A DNA stretch of 64,000 nucleotides, taken from assembly GCA_013368375.1 (NCBI GenBank), contig JAACJP010000042.1:186001-250000 (forward strand). Reading direction: 5' to 3'. The position numbers and the translations under genes are program-made. The first letter of the stretch is position 1, and each line of letters begins with the position of its first letter. The stretch comes from Tricholomella constricta (taxonomy: Eukaryota > Basidiomycota > Agaricomycetes > Agaricales > Lyophyllaceae). Below the pieces are notes generated by a model that ran no database searches, was not told the origin of the DNA, and saw only the letters and a list, made by a program, of their open reading frames with translations. Below are positions 12,793-22,990 of the stretch, piece by piece.

Positions 12793-15700
12793 TCACCCCC
12801 CCTTTTGAATCGCAACGACTCGGTGCGGGGTAGCGGTGGCGAAGATGGCCGGGGATAATGTGAACATGCCACGAATGTGGCGGGCAGCGTCGGGGTTGTC
12901 GCGGTGGAACTTGCGTACCAGATCGGGGGCGATGACATTTTCGCGAGGTTCCCATGAAGCTTCTTCGTAACCATAGCCTTTCCACAGGACCTTGTACTGT
13001 AGTTTTTTGCGGAAGGTTCGGCTATCGAGGATCTTTTCAACTTCGTAATGGGGTTCGTCGTCGATTATGTCAGGGGGAGGAGGAGGATTGGACCGACGAC
13101 CTTCGATCGGATCAGCGACGGCGGGGATGAGTTTCACGACGTGGAAGACTGGGTGGATGCGCTTCATGGACTGAGGCAGCAGGAGACGGTATGCGAGCGG
13201 GCCGACTCGCCTTTGCACGACAAAAGGGCCAAGGTAGCGATGCGACAATTTCTTAGATGGTCGGGTCGTAGAAATGTCGGTCGCGTCCAAGTACACCTTG
13301 TCGCCAGGCTGGTAGTCGGGCGTTGGGGCGTGTCGCTGGTTGTAGTACCGCTCCATGTCGTCTTTGGCCTTTGAGAGCGCTGCCTTGGCTTCTTCCTGTG
13401 CTTCCTTCATGCGCTCCACAAACTCGTCGGCCGACTCATTCTTGGAAGCGCCCCGACGTGGCTCAAAGCCCATGCGTGGATGCCGACCAGTGTCGAGCAG
13501 GAAGGGGGTCTGCTGCGTCGCCAAATGTACATGGTTGTTGTAACTGAATTCGGCGTCGGGCAAGAGGTCCTCCCAGTCGTTCTGACGCTCATTGCAGAAG
13601 ACCCGCAAGAACTGTTCCAGCTCCTGGTTGACGCGTTCGGTCTGTCCGTCGGTCTGCGGGTGGTACGCCGTCGAAGCCGACAGCTTGATACCCAGGAGTC
13701 GGTACAGTTCGCGCGTGAATTCGGCGACGAACTGTGGACCTCGATCGGAGACAAAGGCATCTGGGAGACCGTGGAGCTTCCAGACGTGGCGCCGGTAGAG
13801 GTTCGCAGCCCCCAAAGCCGAACAAGTCGTGTGCGACGCGATGAAGTGCGCGCGTTTTCCGACCGAATCCACGACGTTCATGATCGCGTCGTGGCCATTG
13901 GACTCGGGGAGTTCGGTGATGAAGTCAACCGACACGACATTCCATCGACCTTCGGGAATGGGGAGCGGCTGCAGCTGTCCGACGGGGAGTTGGCGGCGGG
14001 GTTTCGTGCGCAAGCACATGTCGCAGGTGCTGGTGTAGGAACCGATAAAGCGCGACATCTGGGGCCACCAGTAGTTGCGCGACACCAGCTCTAACGTCTT
14101 CCAGCGACCTGGGTGACCGGCGACCTTGGAGTCGTGGTGGTGCTCCACGATGCGTCGGCGGAGGTCAGGAACGTTCGGGACATAGATCCGTCCACGGAAC
14201 GTGAGCAGACCGCCTTCCTCTCCCCACTCGCCAAAGCGAAGGGAGCGACCGGCGATCTTAGATGCCCTGACCAGTTGCGCCGCTTTCGCGACCGCATCCT
14301 CCTGTGCGCCATCGCGGTTGCCTTTGCGAATTGCCTTCAGCACGTCATCCTCTTCTCCGACCAATACAAGACCTTCAGTCGCACGAACCGCGAAGAACTC
14401 GGGTTTGAGCAGTACGATGTCGGCGTTGTCAGCACTTCCGTCGCCATGGTCGGAGCGGCGCGATAACGCGTCGGGCTTGCCCATGCTACGGCCAGGACGG
14501 TGGTGGAGGGCGAAGTCGAAGTTAGCGAGGTAGAGCGACCATCGGGCTTGACGCCGATTGAGTTTCTTCGCGGTGAGGAAGTACTCAAGGTTCTTGTGGT
14601 CGGTCCAGATCTCCACCTTGTGCTTTGCGCCTTCTACGAAGTGTCGCCACTCCTCCAGAGACCGGATGATCGCTAGCATCTCCTTGTCATGGATCTCGTA
14701 GTTCCGCTCGACGGCGTTCAAGCTCTTTGAGTAGAACGCGACGGGGTGCCATTTACCATCGGACGGCGACTCTTGCGACAGGACCGCGCCCGTCGCGAAG
14801 TCAGATGAATCGGCTTCGATGCGGTACGGTCGGTCGTCGTCAGGGAACATGAGAACGGGCCCCGATGTGATCGCCGACTTCAGAAGGCCAAAGGCCGACT
14901 GTTCCGACTCTCCCCATCGCCAGGCGACGTCCTTGCCCGTCAGATCAAACAGGGGTCGGGCGTGATGCGAGAAGTCCTGGATGAACCGTCGGTAGAAGTT
15001 AGTGAAGCCTAGGAATGCTTGCACTTCCTTCTTGTTCTTCGGCGCTGGCCATTCCAACACTCCAGCGACCTTAACAGGGTCCATCTCCGCTTGCCCTTGC
15101 GAAATGATCAGCCCCAGATACTCGATCTTGGTCTGTTCGAATTCGCATTTCTCGGGCTTTAAGAACAACTGATGTTCGCGGAGTCGGTCCAGTACTAATC
15201 GCGCGACCCGACGGTGTTCCTCTAGAGTCTTGGTATAAATCAAGATGTCGTCGAGGTACACGCAAACAACACCTTCGGCGATCAGATCGCGGAAAATATC
15301 ATTCATCATGGTCTGAAATGTGGCGGGGCTGTTCGTGAGGCCGAAGAACATGACGAGCGGCTCGAAGAGACCGCGGTTCGTCCGAAACGCTGCCTTCCAC
15401 TCGTCGCCTTCCTTGCATTGTTGTACCCCCATCGGACGTCCAGCTTGGTGAAGTACCGCGCGCCGCGAAGGTTATTCACCAGTTCGCTAATGAGGGGCAG
15501 CGGGTATCGGTTCTTCACCGTGAGCGCATTGAGCGTCCGATAGTCCTGTACCAGGCGGAGCGACCCGTCCTTCTTCTTGATGAAGAAGACCGGTGATGCC
15601 ATGGGCGACTTGGACGGTCGGATACGACCCGTCTCGAGATTCTCTTTGAGGAACGCGTCGAGTTCAACCTGTTCCGCCGGTGACAGCGGGTAGACCTTCG

Positions 15701-16820
15701 TGCCGGTTGGTGACGCGCCCGGCTCTAGTTCGATCGCATGGTCCCATTGCTTGCGCTCTGGGAGCTCATCGAACGCAACTTTGGAGAAGACATCTTCGAA
15801 GTCGTGGAGGTGGGTGGGTACGGCATCGCGGAACGTTTTGGGCACGGAGTTAGCAGCGTGCGCTTCCGCAAGTCGCTGCGATGTCGTTTGGCTGGCCCGA
15901 ATATGTTCGGCGGTCGGGGTCGGATGGATCGCGGTCGCGAAGATGCGATCGCCATTCAGGAAGGTCTCCGTCAGGAAGTCGTCGGACTCTGGGTCGGGTT
16001 CCTCCAGGATCGGAGTGTAGGGGAGGGACTCGTCGTCATCAGAGTCGTCCTCCACGTACGGATTGGTCGGGGCCCGCAGGTCAGGCTCAATCGTCGGGAT
16101 GCCATCGGCTCGACAGGCACGGATTGCTGCGCGCACTTTGGTACGTGCGCGCCGATCGGCTTTGACCTCATCCTTGCAGGTGTCGCACTGCATCGGACAG
16201 CGACTCATCTTCACCTCTTTGGTCTCCCAGTCGATCTCAGGGTTGTGGTTTTTAAGCCAGTTGAACCCGAGGATCATGTCGTGCTTGCCTAACTGGGTGA
16301 CCCCGAAGACGGCTCGTTCGGTATGACCATTGTATCGCAAGACAGCTTCTACGATGCAAGAGACCGAACCGCCTTCGTTGAGGGTGCCGTCTACGTTGTA
16401 AACTGGGGATGGCCGACTAAGCACCTTGGTCGTGAGTTTGTGTTTCTCGACAAAAGCGATATTGAGAAAGCTGCCGGTCGCTCCGCTGTCCACTAGCACA
16501 GTGACGGCGTGCGACTCCTGGGTGTCGGTGGTCTCCAGTTCAACGTTGAGCCACAGGGATCTGGGGCAGGGGGAGGCAGCGGCGATGAAGCGACTAGGAA
16601 GTCGCTTTTCCCAACGGGGTAGGCCACGACGCGACGGAGCGATCGGCTTTGCGACTGCGATCGGTGTCGTCGGGTCGGAGGGGTTTTGTACGTCTTTGTC
16701 GGTCGGTGCACTCGTAGGAATAGCAGCAATAATAGGTGTATTGGCATATTCTACGGACAGTGGAGCGAACCGATTACGACTAGACAACGGGGGCGTACGT
16801 TCCACCCGTTGTGCGATTAA
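12793..16820 (-). pseudogene. Pol of element 1 (PR-RT-RH-IN-chromodomain), frameshifted in RT
   Basis: From about 16820 down: a retropepsin with the D-S-G-A-T-G active site near 16480, a reverse transcriptase with Y-L-D-D-I-L-I-Y near 15250, RNase H (E-A-D-S-S-D-F-A, then W-T-D-H-K-N), integrase zinc finger (H...H...C-x2-C) and catalytic D, D, E (V-D-F-I-T, S-D-R-G-P-Q-F, T-D-G-Q-T-E). A C-terminal chromodomain follows (Y-E-V-E-K-I-L-D, then W-K-G-Y, then S-W-E-P). Compared with element 4 (63461-63496), element 1 lacks 7 nt around 15414-15422. This moves RT out of frame between W-G-Y-N-N and E-G-D-E-W-K. It could not now make its own RT. Confidence 0.93.
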
Positions 16821-18061
16821 AAACCCTCCTCAGCGTCGGAGGTGCCCGCGTCGGCCGACGATGGAGTCTGGTCAGCAGGAACTGCGTCTTTGCGGGCTAG
16901 ACGCTCCATGATGAGCGCCTCCAGCTCGTCGTCGAGCATGTGGCGCACGTCCCAGCGCAAGGGACAGTCACGCGAGTAGTGACCCTTCTTCTTGCACCGG
17001 AAGCAGTGGTCGTCGGCAGGTGCGACCCGGTCGCGCATCCGATCGACATCCATCGGGACGCCCTGGGGGAGCGGCCTAGGGGCTGGTGCGATGGAAGCGC
17101 GAGGGGCGGGAGGGGCAGAAGTGGGAATGGGAATGGGAGTGGGGGCAGTAGCGAACGCCCATCGTGCGGCTACGGCGGTGGTTGGGCGGCCGTCCGGCGC
17201 CTTTGTCGGGACCATCCGACGGTGGAAGTCGTCCTCCGACCTCATGATGAAGTCTTGAGAACGGGCGATCCTCAGCCACTCCTCAATCTTCTCGTCGTGC
17301 GGGCGACCCGTGGTGATGCTTCCAAGTCGCCTCGAAAGCTTTGGGTCCATGCCCCGACGGAATTTGAGGACCAGGTGGCGCCCATCAGGGTAGCCTGCCT
17401 TGACCCACAGGGATCGGAACGAGTCGATGTACTCGTCGATCGACCGACCGTTCTGGAAGTACGCCGTCGACTCCAAGATGAGCGCGGCGTCAGCGACTTC
17501 GTCGAAGAGGAAGAACTCGCCGCGGAAGGTGTCTTCGAAGTCCTTCCAGGCGGGAAAGACGTCCTTGGCGGTTCCGAACTGGAACACCCGACTGACGAAG
17601 TCGGCGGCTCGTCCGTGCTGCATGTACGACAGCACCCATACAATTCGGGCGTGGTCGTCGGCGAAACTTCCCCCGCACAAGGAGAAGTAGAGGTTGCAGG
17701 CGTTCCAGAACGCGCGACCGCCTGACCGGGCGCCGTCGTAAATGGGAGGGGGCGACGGTCGGAGGTGGTGCGATCCTGATTGCGGAGCGCCTGGCAGCAG
17801 AGGGGTCGTCGCAGGCGACGGAGGGATCGTCTCAGGCGGCGGAGGGGTCGTGTCTGCTTCGGGAGCAGCGGGGGTGGGATTGGGGGGTGTCCCCGACATG
17901 AGTTTTTCGAAAAGAGCGGAGAGGCGGTCCATAGAGGCCGAGTTGGATGTGTTGGAGGCGGAGAGAGCCGAAATCGTGGCTTCCATATTCGCCAACCGCT
18001 CCTCCGTCGTGAGGAAGGGAGAGAACGGTCGTTCGAGCGGCATGTCACCAAATTCGGACAT
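16817..18061 (-). CDS. Gag of element 1 (414 aa)
   Basis: Intact frame starting M-S-E-F-G-D-M. It has a Pro/Thr-rich linker around residues 75-115 and the retrotransposon gag core around 120-275 (including F-P-A-W-K-D-F-E-D-T-F and the Y-x-x-x-F-R-S-L-W motif). Near residue 350 is a CCHC zinc knuckle (C-F-R-C-K-K-K-G-H-Y-S-R-D-C). It forms the capsid-like particle and binds the element RNA. Nearly identical to the gag of element 4 except that this copy is unbroken. It could therefore still supply Gag in trans. Confidence 0.93.
   Translation of the reverse strand: MSEFGDMPLERPFSPFLTTEERLANMEATISALSASNTSNSASMDRLSALFEKLMSGTPPNPTPAAPEADTTPPPPETIPPSPATTPLLPGAPQSGSHHLRPSPPPIYDGARSGGRAFWNACNLYFSLCGGSFADDHARIVWVLSYMQHGRAADFVSRVFQFGTAKDVFPAWKDFEDTFRGEFFLFDEVADAALILESTAYFQNGRSIDEYIDSFRSLWVKAGYPDGRHLVLKFRRGMDPKLSRRLGSITTGRPHDEKIEEWLRIARSQDFIMRSEDDFHRRMVPTKAPDGRPTTAVAARWAFATAPTPIPIPTSAPPAPRASIAPAPRPLPQGVPMDVDRMRDRVAPADDHCFRCKKKGHYSRDCPLRWDVRHMLDDELEALIMERLARKDAVPADQTPSSADAGTSDAEEGF
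16820..16826 (-). promoter_or_regulatory. Candidate -1 frameshift site at the gag/pol junction of element 1
   Basis: The heptamer G-GGT-TTT sits directly before the gag stop TAA (16817-16819). A -1 slip here reads GGG TTT TTA ATC and enters the pol frame, which is open from this point. It fits the X-XXY-YYZ rule, and the same heptamer is at 62065-62071 in element 4. Inference from sequence only. Confidence 0.6.
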
Positions 18062-18175
18062 CTCGAAACGGGACTGGGCGGGCGATCAGAGCGAGCGCGC
18101 GTTGGACGGTTGCGTGTAGCAGACGCGTGTTTCGGCGCGGAAGCTGGTCGGTCGGCTTCGTCGGGTTTCTAAGAG

Positions 18176-18185
18176 ACACTATTCT
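18176..18185 (-). promoter_or_regulatory. Self-priming site of element 1
   Basis: Two bases after the 5' LTR the minus strand reads agaatagtgt. Its exact complement, acactattct, lies inside the LTR (18303-18312 in the 5' LTR), about 35 nt downstream of a tatata box, where the transcript should start. This is the Tf1-type arrangement in which the RNA 5' end primes reverse transcription. No match to a tRNA 3' end (tgg) is present. Confidence 0.75.
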
Positions 18186-18187
18186 GC

Positions 18188-18590
18188 TGTTAGGGCGACC
18201 TTTAGAGCAGAGCTTAGTCGTACTGGCAAAGGGGAATCCAAAGTTATATTGATGTACTGTAACGAGGTAAATAAGGCTTACCTGGCAAAGGGGAATCCAA
18301 AGAGAATAGTGTAAAGGATTCCCAGATGCCAGGGGGCCGGCTATATACAAGTGTGATACATGAGGGCAGGCTCTCCATAGTGTACTGTACATGTGATAAT
18401 AACGACATGTGATAACCATGACAGGTGATAATGATGAGCGGGTTCCGGATGCTGTCTGATGGTAACCGTCGTCGGGATGTCAGGTGATCGGGAATATGAA
18501 CAGGGAAACGAGGGGAATGACAGGGGCGAGCGCACGTGTCGGGGAACAGTTGGTGAGCGTCGGAGGTCGTGAACGGGTGTTCCCCTAACA
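18188..18590 (-). repeat. 5' LTR of element 1
   Basis: 403 bp. Contains the tatata promoter box (minus strand, about 18341-18346) and the predicted RNA start near 18312. Confidence 0.95.
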
Positions 18591-18782
18591 GCGAGCTTTG
18601 CTGCTCTCTCTTCCCACAGCCTTCCTCGTTTTCGAGGGAATAAGGAAGAGATACCGTTCGAGAGTGTCGTCTCTGTGGTGTACAGCATTCGACTCTACAC
18701 CAACCACAGCGGTGCAGAAGCTTTGTCCCTCAGTGTGCTCGCTGTCGTCGTTCTCAGCCTGCCTTTGCGTCGTTTGTCCTGA

Positions 18783-19157
18783 GCCGGAGTTCGTGGGACT
18801 GATCTCATATTTTTTTTTTATGTATATATACCTGCTGTTGGCTTGTGCTTCTTTCCCCACATCTTGATCATCTGCATGCATTCAGATGATAATTCAATAT
18901 ATAACCACTTCTTGGTCTCTGCCAGTGTGTGTGGAAGAGCTATGATGGTAGGTGAGTGAAGTTGTTGGCATCTGCGTGACATTTTATTATGGCAGCAAGC
19001 GGGCAGCCTGTGGTGTGCTGTTTCGATCAACCTGCTTTACCTCAAGTCTCGCAAGTGTTTGCCAGGCAACATTGCCAGCTTACACGTCGTAAGGTCTTAA
19101 TAATGGTAAGTGAACAAGCCTTTAGATGTTCTCGTGTACTTGTATAAACAGTTGCTG
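18783..19157. other. Intergenic, between convergent genes
   Basis: 375 bp between the 3' ends of the plus-strand gene ending at 18782 and the minus-strand gene ending at 19158. AT-rich with T-runs; nothing coding is seen. Confidence 0.5.
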
Positions 19158-21536
19158 CTATGTCTGTGGCGCCTCGTTTTTCCATTCATTTTTCATTGCT
19201 TGAGCTTCGTCTTTCCTGATCTCTGCATTTACCAGTGCTGCAGGAATGACTGTAACGCGAGTCCATTGGGCAAGATCTTCGTCTCGGTTGACGTATTTCG
19301 CGTAATTGTTCGGACGAGTGAGGGTAAGTCGGTTCATTGTCGTCCCATGAGTGTCCTTTGGGGAGTCCCAGAACCAAAAGGTTCCTTCGTTTAACTCAAC
19401 CACAAGGCCGTGGGATCCCCATACAAAGTTGCTTTCTTGTCGAAGGACCTGTTTCAGAACGTCATAATGTAATGATCTCTTGGAATTGCTTTTTACTCAC
19501 TTTTGGCGATCGCTGCATCACCCAGCCACATGTTGCTGATCTGTCGTTGTCGACATGCCCTGCTGCAGCGTATGCAAACGTTCCAAATGCTGATGTGTTT
19601 GGAAAGCCTAAAATATTTTTTAGTCCTGATGCTTCTTCGGACGTGACCTGAAATGTTTCATTTAAGGAAACATGCATGAATGCTATATGGTTTATTTTTG
19701 ACCTTATCCTTTTCTGCGAATGGTGGCAGAAAACCTGCCAAGAAACGATGATGTTTCGCTGTCATTACTAGTAATCCTATGTATGAGATTGTATCTATTA
19801 AATAGTTGTTGGTTATACGCACTGAAGTTTGTGCTTTGCATTCTTACACGTAAATTGTGTATATCTGTTCCTTTCTGTCGTGTGGCAGGGCGAGGTTTGT
19901 CAGAAGTTTTCTTCAGAGGTTTTACCTTGTGCAAAACTGTCAGAAACGCCTCGCGAACAAATAAATATGCATTACATTGATGTTATGAGGTTAACCATAT
20001 ACAGTGTGGCGACCTGGTGCTTTAACCATAACGCCTCCGCTAGCCAGGCGATCGCGTGGGATATTGGTTGATGTCCTGACAAAGGGAGTTTGTGCAACAG
20101 TCTGAAAGCGAGATAATGACAATACAGTACCTCATGCTTTCTTGACAACTTTTGATTGTATCGGCTATCTTTTTGTTGTCGTCTGCAAATCTTTTGTCCA
20201 GGGATTTTACGTTGTAAACGATGCCCCCAAACTAAGTGGTATGTGTTGTCAATTGCATGTAGAGTGGCACAGGTATTTGACTTACTACTTTGTCCCAAGA
20301 TGGTTCATTGTCTTCTGCGTTCTTCTTTGTCCATAAGATGATTGACACCATCTTTGTTTAATCTGTTGGAGCACAGATGCGGTGAAATTTGTTGACTTTG
20401 ATGTACTTGTTAGGCTTTAGCGTGCCGTGGCTAATTCCGAGTTGTATTTGTGCATCTGTCTCCACAAAATGTTTCTTGGAGTCGACCTCGGCTTCGTTAA
20501 CACTTGGCGAGTATTAATGATGATGGAATTGCGGAATAATTATCAAACTTACCGCTGAACACCAATCCAGTATGCAGCTTTGCGGCAGGTCTTGCCAGAA
20601 ATGAATGCCAGTTTGATTTCATCTCTGTTGACACGAGCTTCGTTGAAGCAGGACAAGAGAAACGGAGGAATATCAGGGTCTGTCATCTTCTTGTCTTTCA
20701 AAATGGCCTCCACGCGCTGAATGAACATTGACAGGATCTTATTCTGGAGTTCAGTACGGTCTTTCCCCTAGAGATAGTCCAAAATGTCATCAAAATTATA
20801 AGTGTATAAGAGTCTATGGTGATCGTACCATTATAAGTCCGTGTAGCGTTTTCGAAGGGGGCATCTGAATTGTGTAGGCTGTATTAGCATATGCCAGAAA
20901 GAAAAAAAGGATAGAATAAGTGTCGCCTTTTTGCTGCCATCCATTTCCTATGAGAATTCAGATGAATCAGAAATTCACGCATATTAACATGTGCACCTTA
21001 CATTATAGTACCGATTCATGTCCTGCGATACTCGTGTACTCAGCCTCGAGCCAAAGAAGGTTTGCATGAATGCATGCCCAGTGACCAGGCCAAGGGTAAA
21101 TTGGGACCGAGTTTGGTCTGTGTCTTGCCCCCAATCCAGTATTATCTCATTAAAGATGTTGTGAGCGACTTTGCTTTCTGATCTGGCAATCACCGTTTGA
21201 ACAACATCTGGCAGTGCTATATTATTGACATCAGTATGCAAATCCACATATTTATTGATATGCAGCAATACGTCTTGGTTGGGGCCCTGAAAGGACGTCT
21301 TTGGTCTCTCCTGGTAAGAGAAAGTCATTGTCTCCTTCACGTCTCCAATTTGTATCGCCTATGTCTTCAGACACCTCAGATTGTGTGTCATCACCAAGAT
21401 AGGAAATATCCGAGAGAGAACTATCTGATTCGCAATCGTTGTTGTTGTGTCCGTCGGGGAAAATTCCGGAGTGAATCTCATCGACTGCGAGATGGAGTTG
21501 GGCGAATTTCGACCGTTTAGCAGATGGACTATCCAT
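19158..21536 (-). CDS. TET/JBP-like 2OG-Fe(II) dioxygenase gene (12 exons, about 564 aa)
   Basis: Minus-strand exons: 21375-21536, 21002-21310, 20829-20864, 20553-20767, 20397-20502, 20286-20351, 20131-20231, 20014-20101, 19850-19949, 19703-19776, 19501-19647, 19158-19448. All phases agree. The C-terminal third has the double-stranded beta-helix iron ligands: H-V-D-N-D (about H450, D452) and T-H-G-T-T (about H502), with F-V-W-G and T-F-W-F-W between them. This resembles the TET/JBP family that oxidises 5-methylcytosine or thymine in DNA. The N-terminal half is acidic and then helical; I do not recognise it. Two weak points: a TAA in frame at 20358-20360 is removed only if 20352-20396 is a 45-nt intron, and one intron (20102-20130) is only 29 nt. 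If those introns are wrong, the gene is broken. Confidence 0.55.
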
Positions 21537-22792
21537 GATGGTGGTGAAGATCAAGATCTCAGACACTGATAAGATCAATAACTCATACACTGATAAGATC
21601 AACATCTTTTTGCCTATACATGTACAAATACTTATGTAAGCATGCTTTTAAAACATATATAAAAAATGACGTGGCACGTTTCAACCATTTCTTAACACAC
21701 ACTTGACCTTTTTGTTGTCGTTGCAGCCTTATTAAGGTGTATGCGCTACTCAAAGATGCACGACCTTCTGCAGCCCAATATGGGTGAATAAGAGTGCAGT
21801 ATGTCTGTATATGTGTCTGACTCCATACTAAACACTTTCCGACATTTCTGTCCTCTGTGTAGCCTGCGAAGCTCAAGGTGTGTGAGTATATTTTGCATGC
21901 AAATTTCTCACTGTGGCCTACCATCCCAGTCATGCTTGTGATTGCAGATCTGTCTGATGTTGCATATGAGAGTGATAGAAGTGAACAGGGTGTGTATAGC
22001 TGAGTCAATGCATCCTAAAGATGCAGGCCTTTGTTTTGAAGAGCAGAAATTTGTCAGACTGCAGGCAACAAGATAGAGGAACAAGGTAGAGATACTGCTA
22101 CAGTAGGAAGGTGCTATGCCCTTCCATTGTCAAAAACACATGGGAAGTCATTCTAGACAATGAGGAGAACCTACCAACTAACTTGACGTACTGCAACACT
22201 GGGGTTTTAGTGGGTATGAAAGTGGCCCATCCTCCTGGATGGAACTGATAGCCTTAACTGCTGTCAGGCCAATTCTGAGTCCCACACTGCCTCCCAAAGG
22301 GAGCTGTGTGCTAAGAACATTTCCCTGAAGTGAAAACCCAATTTTTAAATCATTTTCACGTCTGCGGAGGGAAACTTCTGCCTAAACTGGGTAGTGAGGC
22401 TAACATGTGATAGTTGTACCTATTAAAGCATCACTAACAAACAATAAATAAAAAAAATAGGTAGAGTCCGTGTTCTTGGGCTTGCCTGGACTGCTGATAA
22501 CAACTGCGGAAAACAAGGCATTTATTGTGTCTCAAATTGGGGGTATGTATACGAATACCAACAATCAAATTTTTGATCACAACAGAGTTTTACACTGTCA
22601 AGGGATATTTGCAGGGATGTGTCGCCTCTTCTGTCTTGTGTGTTTGCCATGCATTCACTCTCTTCTTCCCGCCGTGTCATGATGTTTTGCATCTATATAT
22701 TGGACGAGCTTCCTGACCAAACGCCCCGACCAGATGTCGTATGAGCAGTCAGATGGCTGTGTGACGGTCTGTTCATGATCAACAATGTGATG

Positions 22793-22990
22793 TTCTGATC
22801 ACGTGCTCTACCGATTGCTCGGACGACAACGTGACGTTCTGCGGGCGACAACGTGATGCTCTGATCACGTGCTCGACCGATTGCTCGGACGACAATGTGA
22901 CGTTCTGCGGACGACAACATGACGTTCTAATCACGTGCTCGACCGATTGCTCGGACGACAACGTGACATTCTGTTCACGTGCTTGCTCGA
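22793..22990. repeat. Minisatellite built from the CACGTG/GTCC palindrome
   Basis: Three imperfect tandem units of about 65 bp (unit starts near 22795, 22860 and 22926). Each reads ctgatcacgtgctcgaccg, attgctcggacgac and aacgtgacgttctg. The units are related to the single palindromes elsewhere in the window. Confidence 0.8.

Larger units (their letters stand above)
12390..18590 (-). mobile_element. Ty3/gypsy chromovirus, element 1 (6,201 bp)
   Basis: Two LTRs of 403 bp (12390-12792 and 18188-18590) that I read as identical, beginning tgttagg and ending cctaaca, are flanked by a perfect 5-bp target duplication GCGAG (12385-12389 and 18591-18595). The polypurine tract lies beside the left LTR (minus strand aaaagggggggtga) and the primer site beside the right LTR, so the element runs on the minus strand. 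Gag and pol are present, but pol is broken by a 7-nt deletion in reverse transcriptase. It sits in the last exon of the gene at 10186-18782, antisense to it. Identical LTRs imply a recent insertion. Confidence 0.97.
10186..18782 (+). pseudogene. Multi-exon gene of unknown function, last exon split by gypsy element 1
   Basis: Start ATG 10186 (M-P-F-K-S-G-K-G). Clear later exons are 11090-11149, 11217-11407, 11475-11538, 11602-11721, 11788-12260 and a last exon beginning at 12332. All have GT-AG borders and agreeing phases. Exons between about 10384 and 10711 are uncertain. The N-terminal part is Ser/Pro/Arg-rich (repeated S-P-K-K-S); the C-terminal half looks globular. The last exon is cut at 12389 by a retrotransposon. 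Beyond it the frame resumes exactly at 18596, after the 5-bp duplication, and ends at TGA 18780-18782, encoding an R-F-R-G-x-x-x-E-I-P-F-E-S-V-V segment. I recall this as an expanded uncharacterised agaric family. The insertion should destroy the normal C-terminus. Confidence 0.65.

Noticed and set aside
13480..14094. 204-aa plus-strand frame, and similar plus-strand frames at 15738-16292 and 16940-17725
   Set aside because: GC-rich antisense shadows of element 1 gag and pol; the same shadows appear antisense to element 4.
22793..22990. Possible CRISPR-like array
   Set aside because: Only three imperfect units with no unique spacers; the unit is a palindrome that occurs singly elsewhere, and the DNA is eukaryotic.
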